From an uncultured Clostridia bacterium (GTDB taxonomy: Bacteria; Bacillota; Clostridia; Christensenellales; Aristaeellaceae): a stretch of DNA of 14,797 nt. Under the pieces are notes generated by a model, which saw only the letters and a list, made by a program, of their open reading frames with translations, had not been told where the DNA came from and searched no databases. This document shows positions 1-6,477 of this stretch, piece by piece; positions within the stretch are counted from its first letter, which is position 1, and each line of letters starts with the position of its first letter. The translations under genes were made by a program, and so were the position numbers. The stretch lies in NCBI GenBank assembly GCA_934621485.1, contig CAKTUS010000065.1, positions 1 through 14,797 on the forward strand, given 5' to 3'.

Positions 1-75
1 CGTTACTGGGCCTGCCTTGACCCTGACTCTTTCTTGCGGATTCTTTTCGGCTGATTCTTAAATGCTGTTGCCCTG
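1..75. repeat. Left arm of an exact 75-bp inverted repeat at the window ends
   Basis: Bases 1-75 are the exact reverse complement of 14722-14796; identity stops at base 76 (c on the left, g expected from the right arm). The arm contains no gene. A perfect repeat sitting exactly on both ends of the sequence most simply means the assembly stopped in a high-copy repeat and kept an overlap of fixed length at each end. A real terminal inverted repeat or an invertible segment would look the same from inside the window. Confidence 0.9.
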
Positions 76-191
76 CTTGCCCGGCAAGGCTTTCCTTACT
101 GCCCGGCCAGCCGCAGGCGAGCAGGCAAAGCGCGCCTCTCGGTTGAAAAGATCGCCGTCACGCAAATTTTCAGCTTGCCAAAAACAAAGGT

Positions 192-293
192 GCAGAAGTC
201 ACTGTCTCCTGCCAGGGTTTTAGGGGCTCCGTCCCTAAGCCTTGTGCCATCATGCTTTTCCCGCGAATCAGCGTAGCCATATTCACGGGCGCG
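192..293 (-). repeat. Dispersed repeat, copy A
   Basis: Read on the minus strand, 272 down to 192 aligns without gaps to plus-strand 12763-12843, with 61 of 81 positions identical by my count; weaker similarity continues to about 293. Both copies begin with GCTGATTCGCGGG and share AAGGCTTA, GCCCCTAAA, GGCAGGA and CTTCTGC. Read in the same frame, the copies share A-D-S-R, R-L, A-P-K, A-G and F-C at matching positions, so the element may derive from coding DNA or simply be conserved as DNA. It lies in the 345 bp after the ABC ATPase stop, where I see no gene. A 97-codon minus-strand ORF at 96-389 crosses it, but it starts inside the ATPase gene in another frame and has no ribosome binding site. 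Confidence 0.75.
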
Positions 294-345
294 CGCTCTC
301 ATATAGGAGACAACGTCCTGAAAGCTTGCCAAACGACGGTCTTTT

Positions 346-903
346 TCACCATGGAATCTTTTGATACCCCTCCGCCTCATTCGGCTCATGGGTCACCAGC
401 ACCACCGTTTTTCCACGGGTTTCTCTTTGCACAATGGTCATCGCCCGCCGGCGGTTTTCCTCGTCCAATCCCTTGTAGGGTTCATCCAGCAGCAAAACGT
501 CATACTCAGCCAGCAGCGCCCGGCAGAGCGCCACCCGGCGTTTCATGCCGCCGCTGTAGGCCCGCACCGGCAGTTGCAGGCTGCTTTGTTCAATGCCCAG
601 CTGCAACAGCAGTTTTTCCGTCTGATCCGCAGTGGCCCGACTGACCAGACGTACATTGGCGCAGGCGCTCATCTGCTCCAGCAATCGGTCTTCCTGAAAA
701 ACAGCGCTGAAGCGCGTGCCGTGCGGCAGGCGTACTTCGCCGCTATCCGGCTTCTCCAGGCCCATCAGCAGCCGAAGCAGGGTGCTTTTCCCGCTGCCGG
801 ACGGCCCCATCACCGCATAGTGGCCGCCGGCTTCCAGATGAAAACTGACATTATAAAGGACGGGCTTCCCATCATAGCTTTTGCAAAGCGTTAGGACCTC
901 CAT
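346..903 (-). CDS. ABC transporter ATP-binding protein (NitT/TauT/SsuB type), short C-terminus
   Basis: This 185-residue cytoplasmic ATPase powers import by the permease encoded just upstream. The sequence shows Walker A GPSGSGKST (33-41), the Q-loop at Q70, the signature YSGGM (116-120), Walker B VLLLDEP (136-142), the D-loop GLD (145-147) and the H-loop His162. All catalytic motifs are present. ATPases of this family are usually about 200-260 residues; this one ends 23 residues after the H-loop, at IPW-stop, where DNA belonging to a repeat-rich region begins, so the 3' end may have been replaced. The ATG at 903 overlaps the permease end by 13 bp, indicating translational coupling. It is the last gene of a four-gene minus-strand operon. 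No terminator is seen after it. The substrate is unknown. Confidence 0.92.
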   Translation of the reverse strand: MEVLTLCKSYDGKPVLYNVSFHLEAGGHYAVMGPSGSGKSTLLRLLMGLEKPDSGEVRLPHGTRFSAVFQEDRLLEQMSACANVRLVSRATADQTEKLLLQLGIEQSSLQLPVRAYSGGMKRRVALCRALLAEYDVLLLDEPYKGLDEENRRRAMTIVQRETRGKTVVLVTHEPNEAEGYQKIPW

Positions 904-1667
904 GATTCTTCCGCCTTTCTGACCAGCAGCTTCATCAGCCGGGCCACCAGCTTTTCACACCCGATGCTTAACAGCACGATGACCAGCGTCCAGCAGAATA
1001 AATCCGGCGTTTCCAGATAGACCTTGGCCTTGTACAGCTTTTCGCCAATGGAGCCGCCGGGAATTCCGATCACCTCGGCCGCCACGCCGCTTTTCCAGCA
1101 CAACCCCATGGCTACTGACAGCCCGGACTGCAAAAACGGCATCACTGCATACAGATAAATCGCCCGCAGTTGTCTGCCAAAGGGAACCCGAAACACCTTT
1201 GCCATCTCAATCAGCTTGGAATCGGTACTGTCCAGTCCCGCAAGCACATTGCTGTAAATCACCGGAAAGCCAATCAGCACGCTGATAACCACCGACAAAT
1301 TGCGGCTGGGCACCCACAGCAGCACCAAAATCACAAACGAGGCTACCGGAACGGCTTTCACAGCAGCCACCAGCGGGCTCAGCAGTTCCCTGACCAGACG
1401 GAACCGGTAGCTGAGGGCCGCCAGTCCCACCGCGCTCAACGCGCTTAGGGCAAACCCCAGCAGAATACACCCCACCGTAAAGGCTACGCTTTGCCAGAAG
1501 GAGCTCTGCAGGGCCAGCGTAAACAGCCGGCTTACAGCCGTCAGCGGCGATACCAGCAGGATGGGCGCGTCCACCCACCAGGCGGCCGCCTGCCAGACAC
1601 ACAGCCAGCAGAAAACCGCCCAGATGGGCAGACGCGCCTTTTTGTTATTTCTGGAAGTAGAAGGCAT
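891..1667 (-). CDS. ABC transporter permease (TauC/SsuC/NrtB-like, binding-protein-dependent inner membrane component)
   Basis: An inner-membrane channel subunit, 258 residues from the ATG at 1667, with about six hydrophobic segments (near residues 13-32, 60-84, 95-118, 121-140, 182-200 and 230-250). The EAA-type cytoplasmic loop that docks the ATPase is seen in the stretch around IEMAKVFRVPFGRQL, followed by a Gly-rich AAEVIGIPGG segment typical of the NitT/TauT family. The reading frame also allows a TTG start at 1709 (14 residues longer, preceded by AAGGTG); I prefer the ATG because the extra residues are not needed for the first membrane segment. It overlaps the end of the binding-protein gene by 23 bp and the ATPase start by 13 bp, so these three genes are one coupled unit. 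The exact substrate cannot be read from the sequence. Confidence 0.9.
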   Translation of the reverse strand: MPSTSRNNKKARLPIWAVFCWLCVWQAAAWWVDAPILLVSPLTAVSRLFTLALQSSFWQSVAFTVGCILLGFALSALSAVGLAALSYRFRLVRELLSPLVAAVKAVPVASFVILVLLWVPSRNLSVVISVLIGFPVIYSNVLAGLDSTDSKLIEMAKVFRVPFGRQLRAIYLYAVMPFLQSGLSVAMGLCWKSGVAAEVIGIPGGSIGEKLYKAKVYLETPDLFCWTLVIVLLSIGCEKLVARLMKLLVRKAEESWRS

Positions 1668-2607
1668 CGTCAGGCAGCGCGCCGCCCACAGCGGCAGGAT
1701 TCTGGTCAAAGAGCACCTTCAGGTAGCCGGACAGCTGGGTCTTCATGTCCTGGCCGTCAATGTACACAATGCGGCAGTAGGGCAGCGCCACTTTGGCTAC
1801 AGCCTCGGGAATAATGTCGTACCGGCCGATGAGGGCGGCCGCCTGGTCATTATTCTCATTCACATAGGCCACCGACTGCTGATAAGCGTCCATGAAAGCG
1901 GCGACTGTTTCAGGATGCTGTTCTGCAAACTCCGTCCGGACCACCATAACGCCGGTAATCAGCTTGCTGGTCTGGTCATTGCCTTTCTGCAGTTCATCCC
2001 ACATCTGGTTCATATCCAGCACAATCTGCACACCCGGCTGCTTCATCTGGGCGGTGGTCACAAAGGGCTGAGGCAGCATGGCCACGGCGCCTTCGGCGCT
2101 TACCAAAGCGGCCAGACATTCGCTGTGCTCGCTCTTCCACTCAATGGTCACGTCTTTTTCCGGGTCAATTCCGTTTTGGCTAAGCACATAGTTCAGCGCA
2201 TATTCAGGGGTAGCGCCCTTGCCGCTGGCGAAAATGGTACGACCCCGTAAATCCTGCACCGAAGCGACGGTGCTTCCGTTTTCCACAATGTAAAGAACGC
2301 CCAGGGTATTGATGGCCAGCACCTGAACCTGGCCCTTGGTATTGTTGTACAAAACGGAGGCAAGATTGGCCGGTACGGCGGCAATGTCCAGTTCGCCTTT
2401 TACCAGCTTGGGGGTCATCTCATCGATCGCGGATGCAATGGTAAAGTTGTATTCTGAGGCGTGATCCTCCATCATTTTAACCATTCCCATGGCGGTGGGT
2501 CCCTTCAAGGCGGCCACGTTGGCATTGAGCTCCGTGGGCTGCGCCAGGGCGGTTGTGGTCAGCATCAGGCAAACAAACAGGATAACAGCAACCAGTTTAC
2601 GAAACAT
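1645..2607 (-). CDS. ABC transporter substrate-binding protein (NMT1/SsuA/TauA-like), Sec-secreted
   Basis: A 320-residue extracytoplasmic solute receptor. The N-terminus has a Lys, a hydrophobic core and an A-L-A cleavage site after about residue 22 (signal peptidase I type); no lipobox cysteine is visible, which is unusual for a Gram-positive binding protein since most are lipoproteins. The body follows the NMT1/THI5-like fold pattern: N-terminal AALKGPTAMGMVKMM, then DIAAVPANLASVLYN, then a DLRGRTIFASGKGATPEY phosphate/sulfonate-type loop, then LPQPFVTTA. Start ATG at 2607 is preceded by AAAGGAGG inside the end of the upstream gene (2-bp gap), so the two are co-transcribed. Homologues bind taurine, sulfonates, nitrate, riboflavin or pyrimidine precursors; the ligand here is unknown. 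Family call is firm, ligand is not. Confidence 0.88.
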   Translation of the reverse strand: MFRKLVAVILFVCLMLTTTALAQPTELNANVAALKGPTAMGMVKMMEDHASEYNFTIASAIDEMTPKLVKGELDIAAVPANLASVLYNNTKGQVQVLAINTLGVLYIVENGSTVASVQDLRGRTIFASGKGATPEYALNYVLSQNGIDPEKDVTIEWKSEHSECLAALVSAEGAVAMLPQPFVTTAQMKQPGVQIVLDMNQMWDELQKGNDQTSKLITGVMVVRTEFAEQHPETVAAFMDAYQQSVAYVNENNDQAAALIGRYDIIPEAVAKVALPYCRIVYIDGQDMKTQLSGYLKVLFDQNPAAVGGALPDDAFYFQK

Positions 2608-2609
2608 TT

Positions 2610-2882
2610 TCAGTTTTCCTCCTTTTGAGCAGGCTTGGCAGCGGTCAGCGCGCTTTTCACCTGCACGCCGGGCAAATTGCCCAGACGGCCGGTCATGGCT
2701 CCCAGCTGATCGCTGCTGCCGTTGACGATGAGCCCGATAACGGATACGCCGTTATCGCAGTCGGGCACGCCAATGCGCCCGCGAATCATGCGGCCAAACG
2801 CCGACAGAATTTCATTTACCGCCTTGACGGAGTCGTGACTTTCAATGACCACGCCCACAAAGCCCAGACGCTCGCTTTTCAT
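2610..2882 (-). CDS. TM1266-family putative regulator associated with iron-only hydrogenase systems
   Basis: A 90-residue protein that fits the TM1266 family (small ferredoxin-like/ACT-like proteins usually found beside [FeFe]-hydrogenase maturation genes). The family pattern is visible: an opening R-L-G-F-V-G-V-V-I-E strand, VNEILSAFGRMIRGRIGVP (22-40, with the characteristic G-R-I/M-G-I/V-P), then GVSVIGLIV and a final RLGNLPGVQVKSA. A Lys/Glu-rich tail ends the protein. The frame stays open upstream to a TTG at 2918, but the ATG at 2882 has AAGGAGG 7 nt before it, so I use that. It is the first gene of the operon feeding an ABC importer; no hydE, hydF, hydG or hydrogenase gene lies in the window. 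Its biochemical role is unknown; 'regulator' is a family label. Confidence 0.85.
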   Translation of the reverse strand: MKSERLGFVGVVIESHDSVKAVNEILSAFGRMIRGRIGVPDCDNGVSVIGLIVNGSSDQLGAMTGRLGNLPGVQVKSALTAAKPAQKEEN

Positions 2883-3072
2883 GGCGCATCCTCCTTTTTT
2901 CCAACAAAAAAGCCGCAAAAACCCATACCATGGCTTCTACGGCGTAAAAAGAAACAGCATAACAGCCCCTCCTTTCCCATCTTGGAGGCAGGCGTACCCG
3001 CGTCCTCAATCAGGAGTTTTTGAAATCCAACGCCTCCACCTTACGTTTCCGCCTGGCTTTGCCGTTGGGCAT
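2883..3072 (-). promoter_or_regulatory. Leader of the TM1266-transporter operon with a mini-ORF and weak attenuator-like hairpin
   Basis: From the predicted start of transcription to the first gene there are about 190 nt. On the minus strand these hold a 7-bp closing stem (TGGAGGC/GCCTCCA, 3032-3038 with 2983-2989), a strong ribosome binding site AAGGAGG before an 8-codon mini-ORF encoding MLFLFTP (2960-2937), and then AAGCC/GGCTT (2932-2936 with 2910-2914) followed by six T. The order leader peptide, hairpin, T-run, gene resembles an attenuator. The hairpin stem is only 5 bp, so this is tentative. I could not match the leader to a TPP or other known riboswitch. Confidence 0.3.
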
Positions 3073-3078
3073 ATGGAT

Positions 3079-3107
3079 AGTATACCGTATTTTGCTGCAA
3101 ATGAAAA
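3079..3107 (-). promoter_or_regulatory. Candidate sigma-A promoter of the TM1266-transporter operon
   Basis: On the minus strand TTTTCA (3102-3107) and TATACT (3079-3084) are separated by 17 bp. The -10 matches the consensus at five of six bases, the -35 only partly. It is the best promoter-like pair upstream of the operon and lies just after the terminator-like end of the preceding gene. Confidence 0.5.
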
Positions 3108-3130
3108 CAGAAAAATGCCTCAGCCGGCAG

Positions 3131-3148
3131 AAAAAACGGTCAGCCGTT
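3131..3148 (-). terminator. Terminator-like hairpin overlapping the stop of the PepSY-like gene
   Basis: On the minus strand AACGG-CTGA-CCGTT is followed by four further T residues. The TGA stop of the gene ending at 3140 lies inside the CTGA loop. The stem is short (5 bp) but GC-containing with a four-base loop and a clear T-run. It would separate the CdaR-S41-PepSY unit from the TM1266-transporter operon. Confidence 0.5.
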
Positions 3149-3823
3149 GCCCTCCCCGGGGCCGCAGAGATAAAGCAGCTGCCCATCGCTGCTGCGAATC
3201 ATCACCTCATAGCCGTCCAAATCGCTGACGGGGCACCAAAAATCAAACTGCCAATAGGGCAGGCGGCCCTCGGTGCTGCCCAGTTGCAAGCCATATTCCA
3301 CATAAAAGCGAATCAGCGTTTCATCGGTCTCCCCGTACTTTTCCTCAATGGCTTTCAGTGCCAAATGCAGCGCCTGGGCCAGGGGCATGTCCTCCTCCTC
3401 CGCAGGGCCGAAACCCACGTTCGTCAGCGTGTCCTTGGCGACCGTCTCCAAAAGCAGCTTTTCATGGGAAATTCCCTGCACCTCCAGCATCCGGCCGTCC
3501 GGCTGAGTCGGCAGCCGCTCCGCGTTCAGGTCCTGGGGCACATAGCCCGACACCACCCAGCCGGTTACCGCCGCTTTCTGGTTGACGCTGTGAAAGCGCA
3601 CCTTTTGCAGCCGGTATACCTGCATCCATTGCTGCATGGCGACCGTTCCCTGCCCCTCCGCCGCCTGGTCGAGCACCTGATACTGCATACCCGGCATAAT
3701 GTTGTCAATGGTTTGCATCTCATCATCCAAAACCGGCATCTCCACCTGGGCCATTTCTGCCAGCGAAACGGTTTGACAAAGGCAAAGCGCCACGCACAGC
3801 GCAAGACACATCCACTTTTTCAT
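3140..3823 (-). CDS. Secreted hypothetical protein with PepSY-like C-terminus
   Basis: A 227-residue protein with an N-terminal signal peptide (MKKWMCLALCVALCLCQ, cleavage near S-L-A-E). The middle (about residues 60-105) contains a Gln-rich helix and a strand pattern ending TGWVVSGYV, reminiscent of an SH3-like fold. The last 35 residues (YWQFDFW, then DLDGYEVMI, then SSDGQLLYL) resemble a PepSY repeat, a family linked to protease inhibition or control. The frame is open to a TTG at 3829, but the ATG at 3823 has GGGAGG 6 nt upstream. It follows the S41 peptidase after 73 bp holding a strong hairpin, so its expression may be uncoupled from it. A role as partner or modulator of that peptidase is an inference from adjacency and the PepSY resemblance; no enzyme motif is seen. 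Confidence 0.7.
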   Translation of the reverse strand: MKKWMCLALCVALCLCQTVSLAEMAQVEMPVLDDEMQTIDNIMPGMQYQVLDQAAEGQGTVAMQQWMQVYRLQKVRFHSVNQKAAVTGWVVSGYVPQDLNAERLPTQPDGRMLEVQGISHEKLLLETVAKDTLTNVGFGPAEEEDMPLAQALHLALKAIEEKYGETDETLIRFYVEYGLQLGSTEGRLPYWQFDFWCPVSDLDGYEVMIRSSDGQLLYLCGPGEGNG

Positions 3824-3853
3824 AATCAACCTCCCTTTCGGATAACTAACGAA

Positions 3854-3882
3854 GGGGAGATGGCAGTTTCATCCATCTCCCC
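3854..3882 (-). terminator. Strong hairpin between the S41 peptidase and PepSY-like genes
   Basis: GGGGAGATGG (3854-3863) pairs perfectly with CCATCTCCCC (3873-3882) across a 9-nt loop. On the minus strand it is followed by TTCGTTAGTT, a weak U-tract. It may be a partial terminator, lowering the downstream gene, or an mRNA 3'-end stabiliser. Confidence 0.5.
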
Positions 3883-3896
3883 GCAAAAAGCATTGG

Positions 3897-5138
3897 TTAC
3901 TCGCCGACCTTTTCCAGCGCCAGCTCATAGGCCGCCTTCAGCTGCGCATCGTTCAAATCGCCCAAGTCATACATGGTATTGTCGCCCTCCGGCATTTCGA
4001 CCACTACATCGGGCGTAATACCAATTTTGTGCACCTCATGACCGTTGGGGGTAAAGTACTGGGCCACGGTCAGCTGCATGCCCGCGCCCCGGGTGCCCAC
4101 GGGCAGCACATACTGCACCACGCCCTTGCCGTAGCTCTGCACGCCCATAATGGTAGCGCGGTCACGATCCTGCAACGCGCCGGACAGAATTTCGCTGGCG
4201 GAAGCCGAGTTTTCGTTTACCAGCACCACCAGAGGAATCGAGTTTTCCTTCCCATCGGTGGTCGTGCGGTAGTATTCCGCCGTGCCGTCTCGATATTGCA
4301 GGGACGCCAGCACACCTTCGTCCAGGAACAGGTCGGCAATCTTCTGCGCATCGTCCACCCAACCGCCTGGATTGTCCCGCAGGTCGATTACCAGAGACTT
4401 AGCCCCCTGAGCCATCAGGTTGTCCAGCTGCACTGAGAAGGTGGGCGCGCAGTCGCCGCTGAACTCATAAAGGGAAATATAGCCCACATTGTCGTCCAGC
4501 ATGCAGGAGTTCACCCAGTTTACATGCACCTTGGCCCGCGTAACGGTGAAATCCAGCACCTGGTCGCCGCGGAGCACCTGCACCTGCACGGGCTTTCCCA
4601 CCTCGCCCCGCATGATATCCACCGCATCCTGCAAGTTGGTAGCGGTAACGTCGATATCCTCCACATGGGTCAGGATATCGCCCTTGCGCATGCCTGCCTC
4701 CAGGGCCGGGCTGTCCAGAAACACCCGGCTGATGGTGCACAGGCCAGTGGAATAATTCGCCGTAATCTGAATCCCGATGCCGGCGTACTCGCCCTCGTCA
4801 TCCTCCCACATTTTGGCGTAGTTCTCAGGCGTGTAATAGAAGGTGTAGGGGTCGTCCAGCCCGTAGAGCAGCCCGGCCGCCGCGCCATCCAGCATGGCCT
4901 GCTCGTCCGGCTCCTGATAGTAATACTGCTCTACAATCTGCTTCAGTTCCTCTATCTCGGCATATTTCATCAGCCGCTCGTATTCTTCCTTGGTGATGGT
5001 AACGGTATCGCCGTCTACCGCCGCGCCGTCGGCGACATCGGTGATGGTGGTAGGCAGCAGGGCGCAGCCCGTCATCAGCAGGCAAACCAGCACCAACAAG
5101 GCAGCAAGCTTCATCATTTTGCTGGAAAAGCGTTTCAT
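3897..5138 (-). CDS. S41 family C-terminal processing peptidase (CtpA/CtpB-like), lipoprotein
   Basis: A 413-residue secreted serine protease. Residues 1-25 form a lipoprotein signal with lipobox LMTGC (Cys25), so the enzyme is probably anchored outside the membrane. A helical region (50-95, with DPYTFYYTPENY) precedes a PDZ domain (about 115-205, GIGIQI, then AGMRKGDIL), which binds C-termini of substrates. The peptidase core has VIDLRDNPGGW (270-280), NENSASASEIL with likely nucleophile Ser313, and SYGKG with Lys338 as general base, the Ser-Lys dyad of this family. Length is normal. ATG at 5138 has AGGAGG 6 nt upstream and lies 23 bp after the CdaR-like gene, so the two are co-transcribed. 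Homologues process C-termini of envelope proteins, including sporulation signalling by CtpB; the target here is unknown. Confidence 0.93.
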   Translation of the reverse strand: MKRFSSKMMKLAALLVLVCLLMTGCALLPTTITDVADGAAVDGDTVTITKEEYERLMKYAEIEELKQIVEQYYYQEPDEQAMLDGAAAGLLYGLDDPYTFYYTPENYAKMWEDDEGEYAGIGIQITANYSTGLCTISRVFLDSPALEAGMRKGDILTHVEDIDVTATNLQDAVDIMRGEVGKPVQVQVLRGDQVLDFTVTRAKVHVNWVNSCMLDDNVGYISLYEFSGDCAPTFSVQLDNLMAQGAKSLVIDLRDNPGGWVDDAQKIADLFLDEGVLASLQYRDGTAEYYRTTTDGKENSIPLVVLVNENSASASEILSGALQDRDRATIMGVQSYGKGVVQYVLPVGTRGAGMQLTVAQYFTPNGHEVHKIGITPDVVVEMPEGDNTMYDLGDLNDAQLKAAYELALEKVGE

Positions 5139-5161
5139 GCTTCATCCTCCTCTTCTTTGAA

Positions 5162-6256
5162 TCAGTAAATCTGTTTCGGCTTTTCCTGACCGCATTTTTT
5201 CAGCTCGTACAGGATTTTGAAGGTAATCGCGTCATCAAAGTGCCGCAAATCCAGCCCGGTTTGCCGCTGCACCTTATCCAGCCGGTACACCAGGGTGTTG
5301 CGGTGAATGAACAGCTGGCGCGCCGTATCCGACAGGTTCAGGTCCTTATCGAAAAACATTTCGATGGTTTGCAGCATTTCCTCATTGAACAGCTTGGCCG
5401 TTTTACGGTTAAACAGCAGGCTGTGATAGTGCAGGCTTTCTTCCCGGGGCACATTCATTAAAAAGCGTTCCAGCATCAGCTTGCGGAACAGGTGGATTCC
5501 CTCTTGCGGATGAAACACATGACCCACTTTCATGGCCAGGCGGGCCTCGGAATAGCTTTCGCCAAGCTGCGCCAGGGTGTTCTTTTCCTCCCCAATCCCC
5601 ACCGTTACCGTTTGCACGGCTTCTTCCATCAGGGTTCCCTGCACGGCCTGCGCAAACTGGCACAGCTCGTCCATTCCGTCAATGCCGTCCATATCCTTAA
5701 TCAGCGCCACCACATGGCGGTTGATTTCCAGCAGCACGTCCGTATCCGACAACGGTACCAGTTCGCCCAGCATGCTGTAGGCGCTGGCGCGTTCGGTCTG
5801 CTCCATCTGGAACAGCAGCACGCAGCGGCGCATTTCCAGTGGAATCTGATGTTCCCTCGCACGGGTAATCAAGTCCGTGCCGGAAAGCTCCTGCTTGAGT
5901 ACCCGGCGGTACACGTCTGTATAACTGGCAATGGACATGCTGCTTTTCAGCATGGACATAATCATGGCGTCCGCCATGCACAAAACGTCCTCTACGCCCT
6001 CTGCGCCGGAGGGAGCCACCAGGTATAGCGTGGGGTTCATGTCCAGCGCCCGGAACATTTTTTCGCCAACGCGGTGGTTGATCCCCTGCGTAAGCACCCC
6101 GGCAGGCAAAGCAACGCCCTCGCCTTCTTCAGGAACCAGGCACATTCCCTGCATATCCGTCAGCCGCAGCGGCACCTTCAGGGTTTCAAACACCCGGGCA
6201 ATCTTTTTGATATATCGTTTCTCAATGTACACAGCGTATACCCCTTCCGCCTTCAA
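5162..6256 (-). CDS. CdaR/PucR-type transcriptional regulator
   Basis: A 364-residue cytoplasmic DNA-binding protein. The C-terminus (296-352) is a PucR-type helix-turn-helix: LNLSDTARQLFIHRNTLVYR then LDKVQRQTGLDLR, matching the conserved A-x-x-L-x-x-H-R-N-T-L-x-Y-R-L core. The middle (about 142-250) fits the degenerate GGDEF-like region of CdaR proteins, including a GIGEEK...YSEAR stretch. The N-terminal ~100 residues are a presumed sensor without a family I recognise. The longest frame starts with TTG at 6256 but has no good ribosome binding site; a GTG at 6232, preceded by AAGGGG, would give a protein 8 residues shorter and is equally likely. It heads an operon with the S41 peptidase. Such proteins often respond to sugar acids or nitrogen compounds; the signal here is not evident. 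Confidence 0.85.
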   Translation of the reverse strand: MKAEGVYAVYIEKRYIKKIARVFETLKVPLRLTDMQGMCLVPEEGEGVALPAGVLTQGINHRVGEKMFRALDMNPTLYLVAPSGAEGVEDVLCMADAMIMSMLKSSMSIASYTDVYRRVLKQELSGTDLITRAREHQIPLEMRRCVLLFQMEQTERASAYSMLGELVPLSDTDVLLEINRHVVALIKDMDGIDGMDELCQFAQAVQGTLMEEAVQTVTVGIGEEKNTLAQLGESYSEARLAMKVGHVFHPQEGIHLFRKLMLERFLMNVPREESLHYHSLLFNRKTAKLFNEEMLQTIEMFFDKDLNLSDTARQLFIHRNTLVYRLDKVQRQTGLDLRHFDDAITFKILYELKKCGQEKPKQIY

Positions 6257-6431
6257 AGCAAAAAGCTTGTAAGTTCCGGCAAAGCGCAGAAAAAGCCGTT
6301 TGGGAAAGCGAGCGGAGGGCCGTTCCCTCTCTCTTCTGAAACCCGTTTACCCGGCTCTGCCGAAACCCTTCCGCAGTCCCTTGCCAGAAAAGCCAGCGTC
6401 TTTCGGCACGGTCTGATAAAGCATTATAGCA
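6257..6431 (-). promoter_or_regulatory. Extended -10 promoter and structured leader of the CdaR-S41 operon
   Basis: On the minus strand TGC-TATAAT (6431-6423) is a perfect -10 box with the TG extension; a recognisable -35 is lacking, as is usual for that class. About 160 nt separate it from the first gene. The leader contains an 8-bp stem TGCCGAAA/TTTCGGCA (6408-6401 with 6365-6358, read on the minus strand) enclosing 35 nt. I cannot assign it to a known riboswitch; it may only shape the mRNA. Confidence 0.5.
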
Positions 6432-6477
6432 CATCTCAAAAAGCAATGAAAGAACCCGCCGGAATTTTACAGTGCGG

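Noticed and set aside
2883..3072. A TPP riboswitch before the NMT1/THI5-like transporter operon
   Set aside because: I looked for the conserved CUGAGA and ACCUG segments in the leader and did not find them, so a thiamine-precursor role is not supported.
3020..4018. A 332-codon plus-strand open frame
   Set aside because: It covers the antisense of the PepSY-like gene, the hairpin and the end of the S41 peptidase and has no domain; it is a shadow.
4524..5168. A 214-codon plus-strand open frame opposite the S41 peptidase
   Set aside because: The S41 gene on the other strand carries a lipobox, PDZ domain and Ser-Lys dyad; the antisense frame has none.
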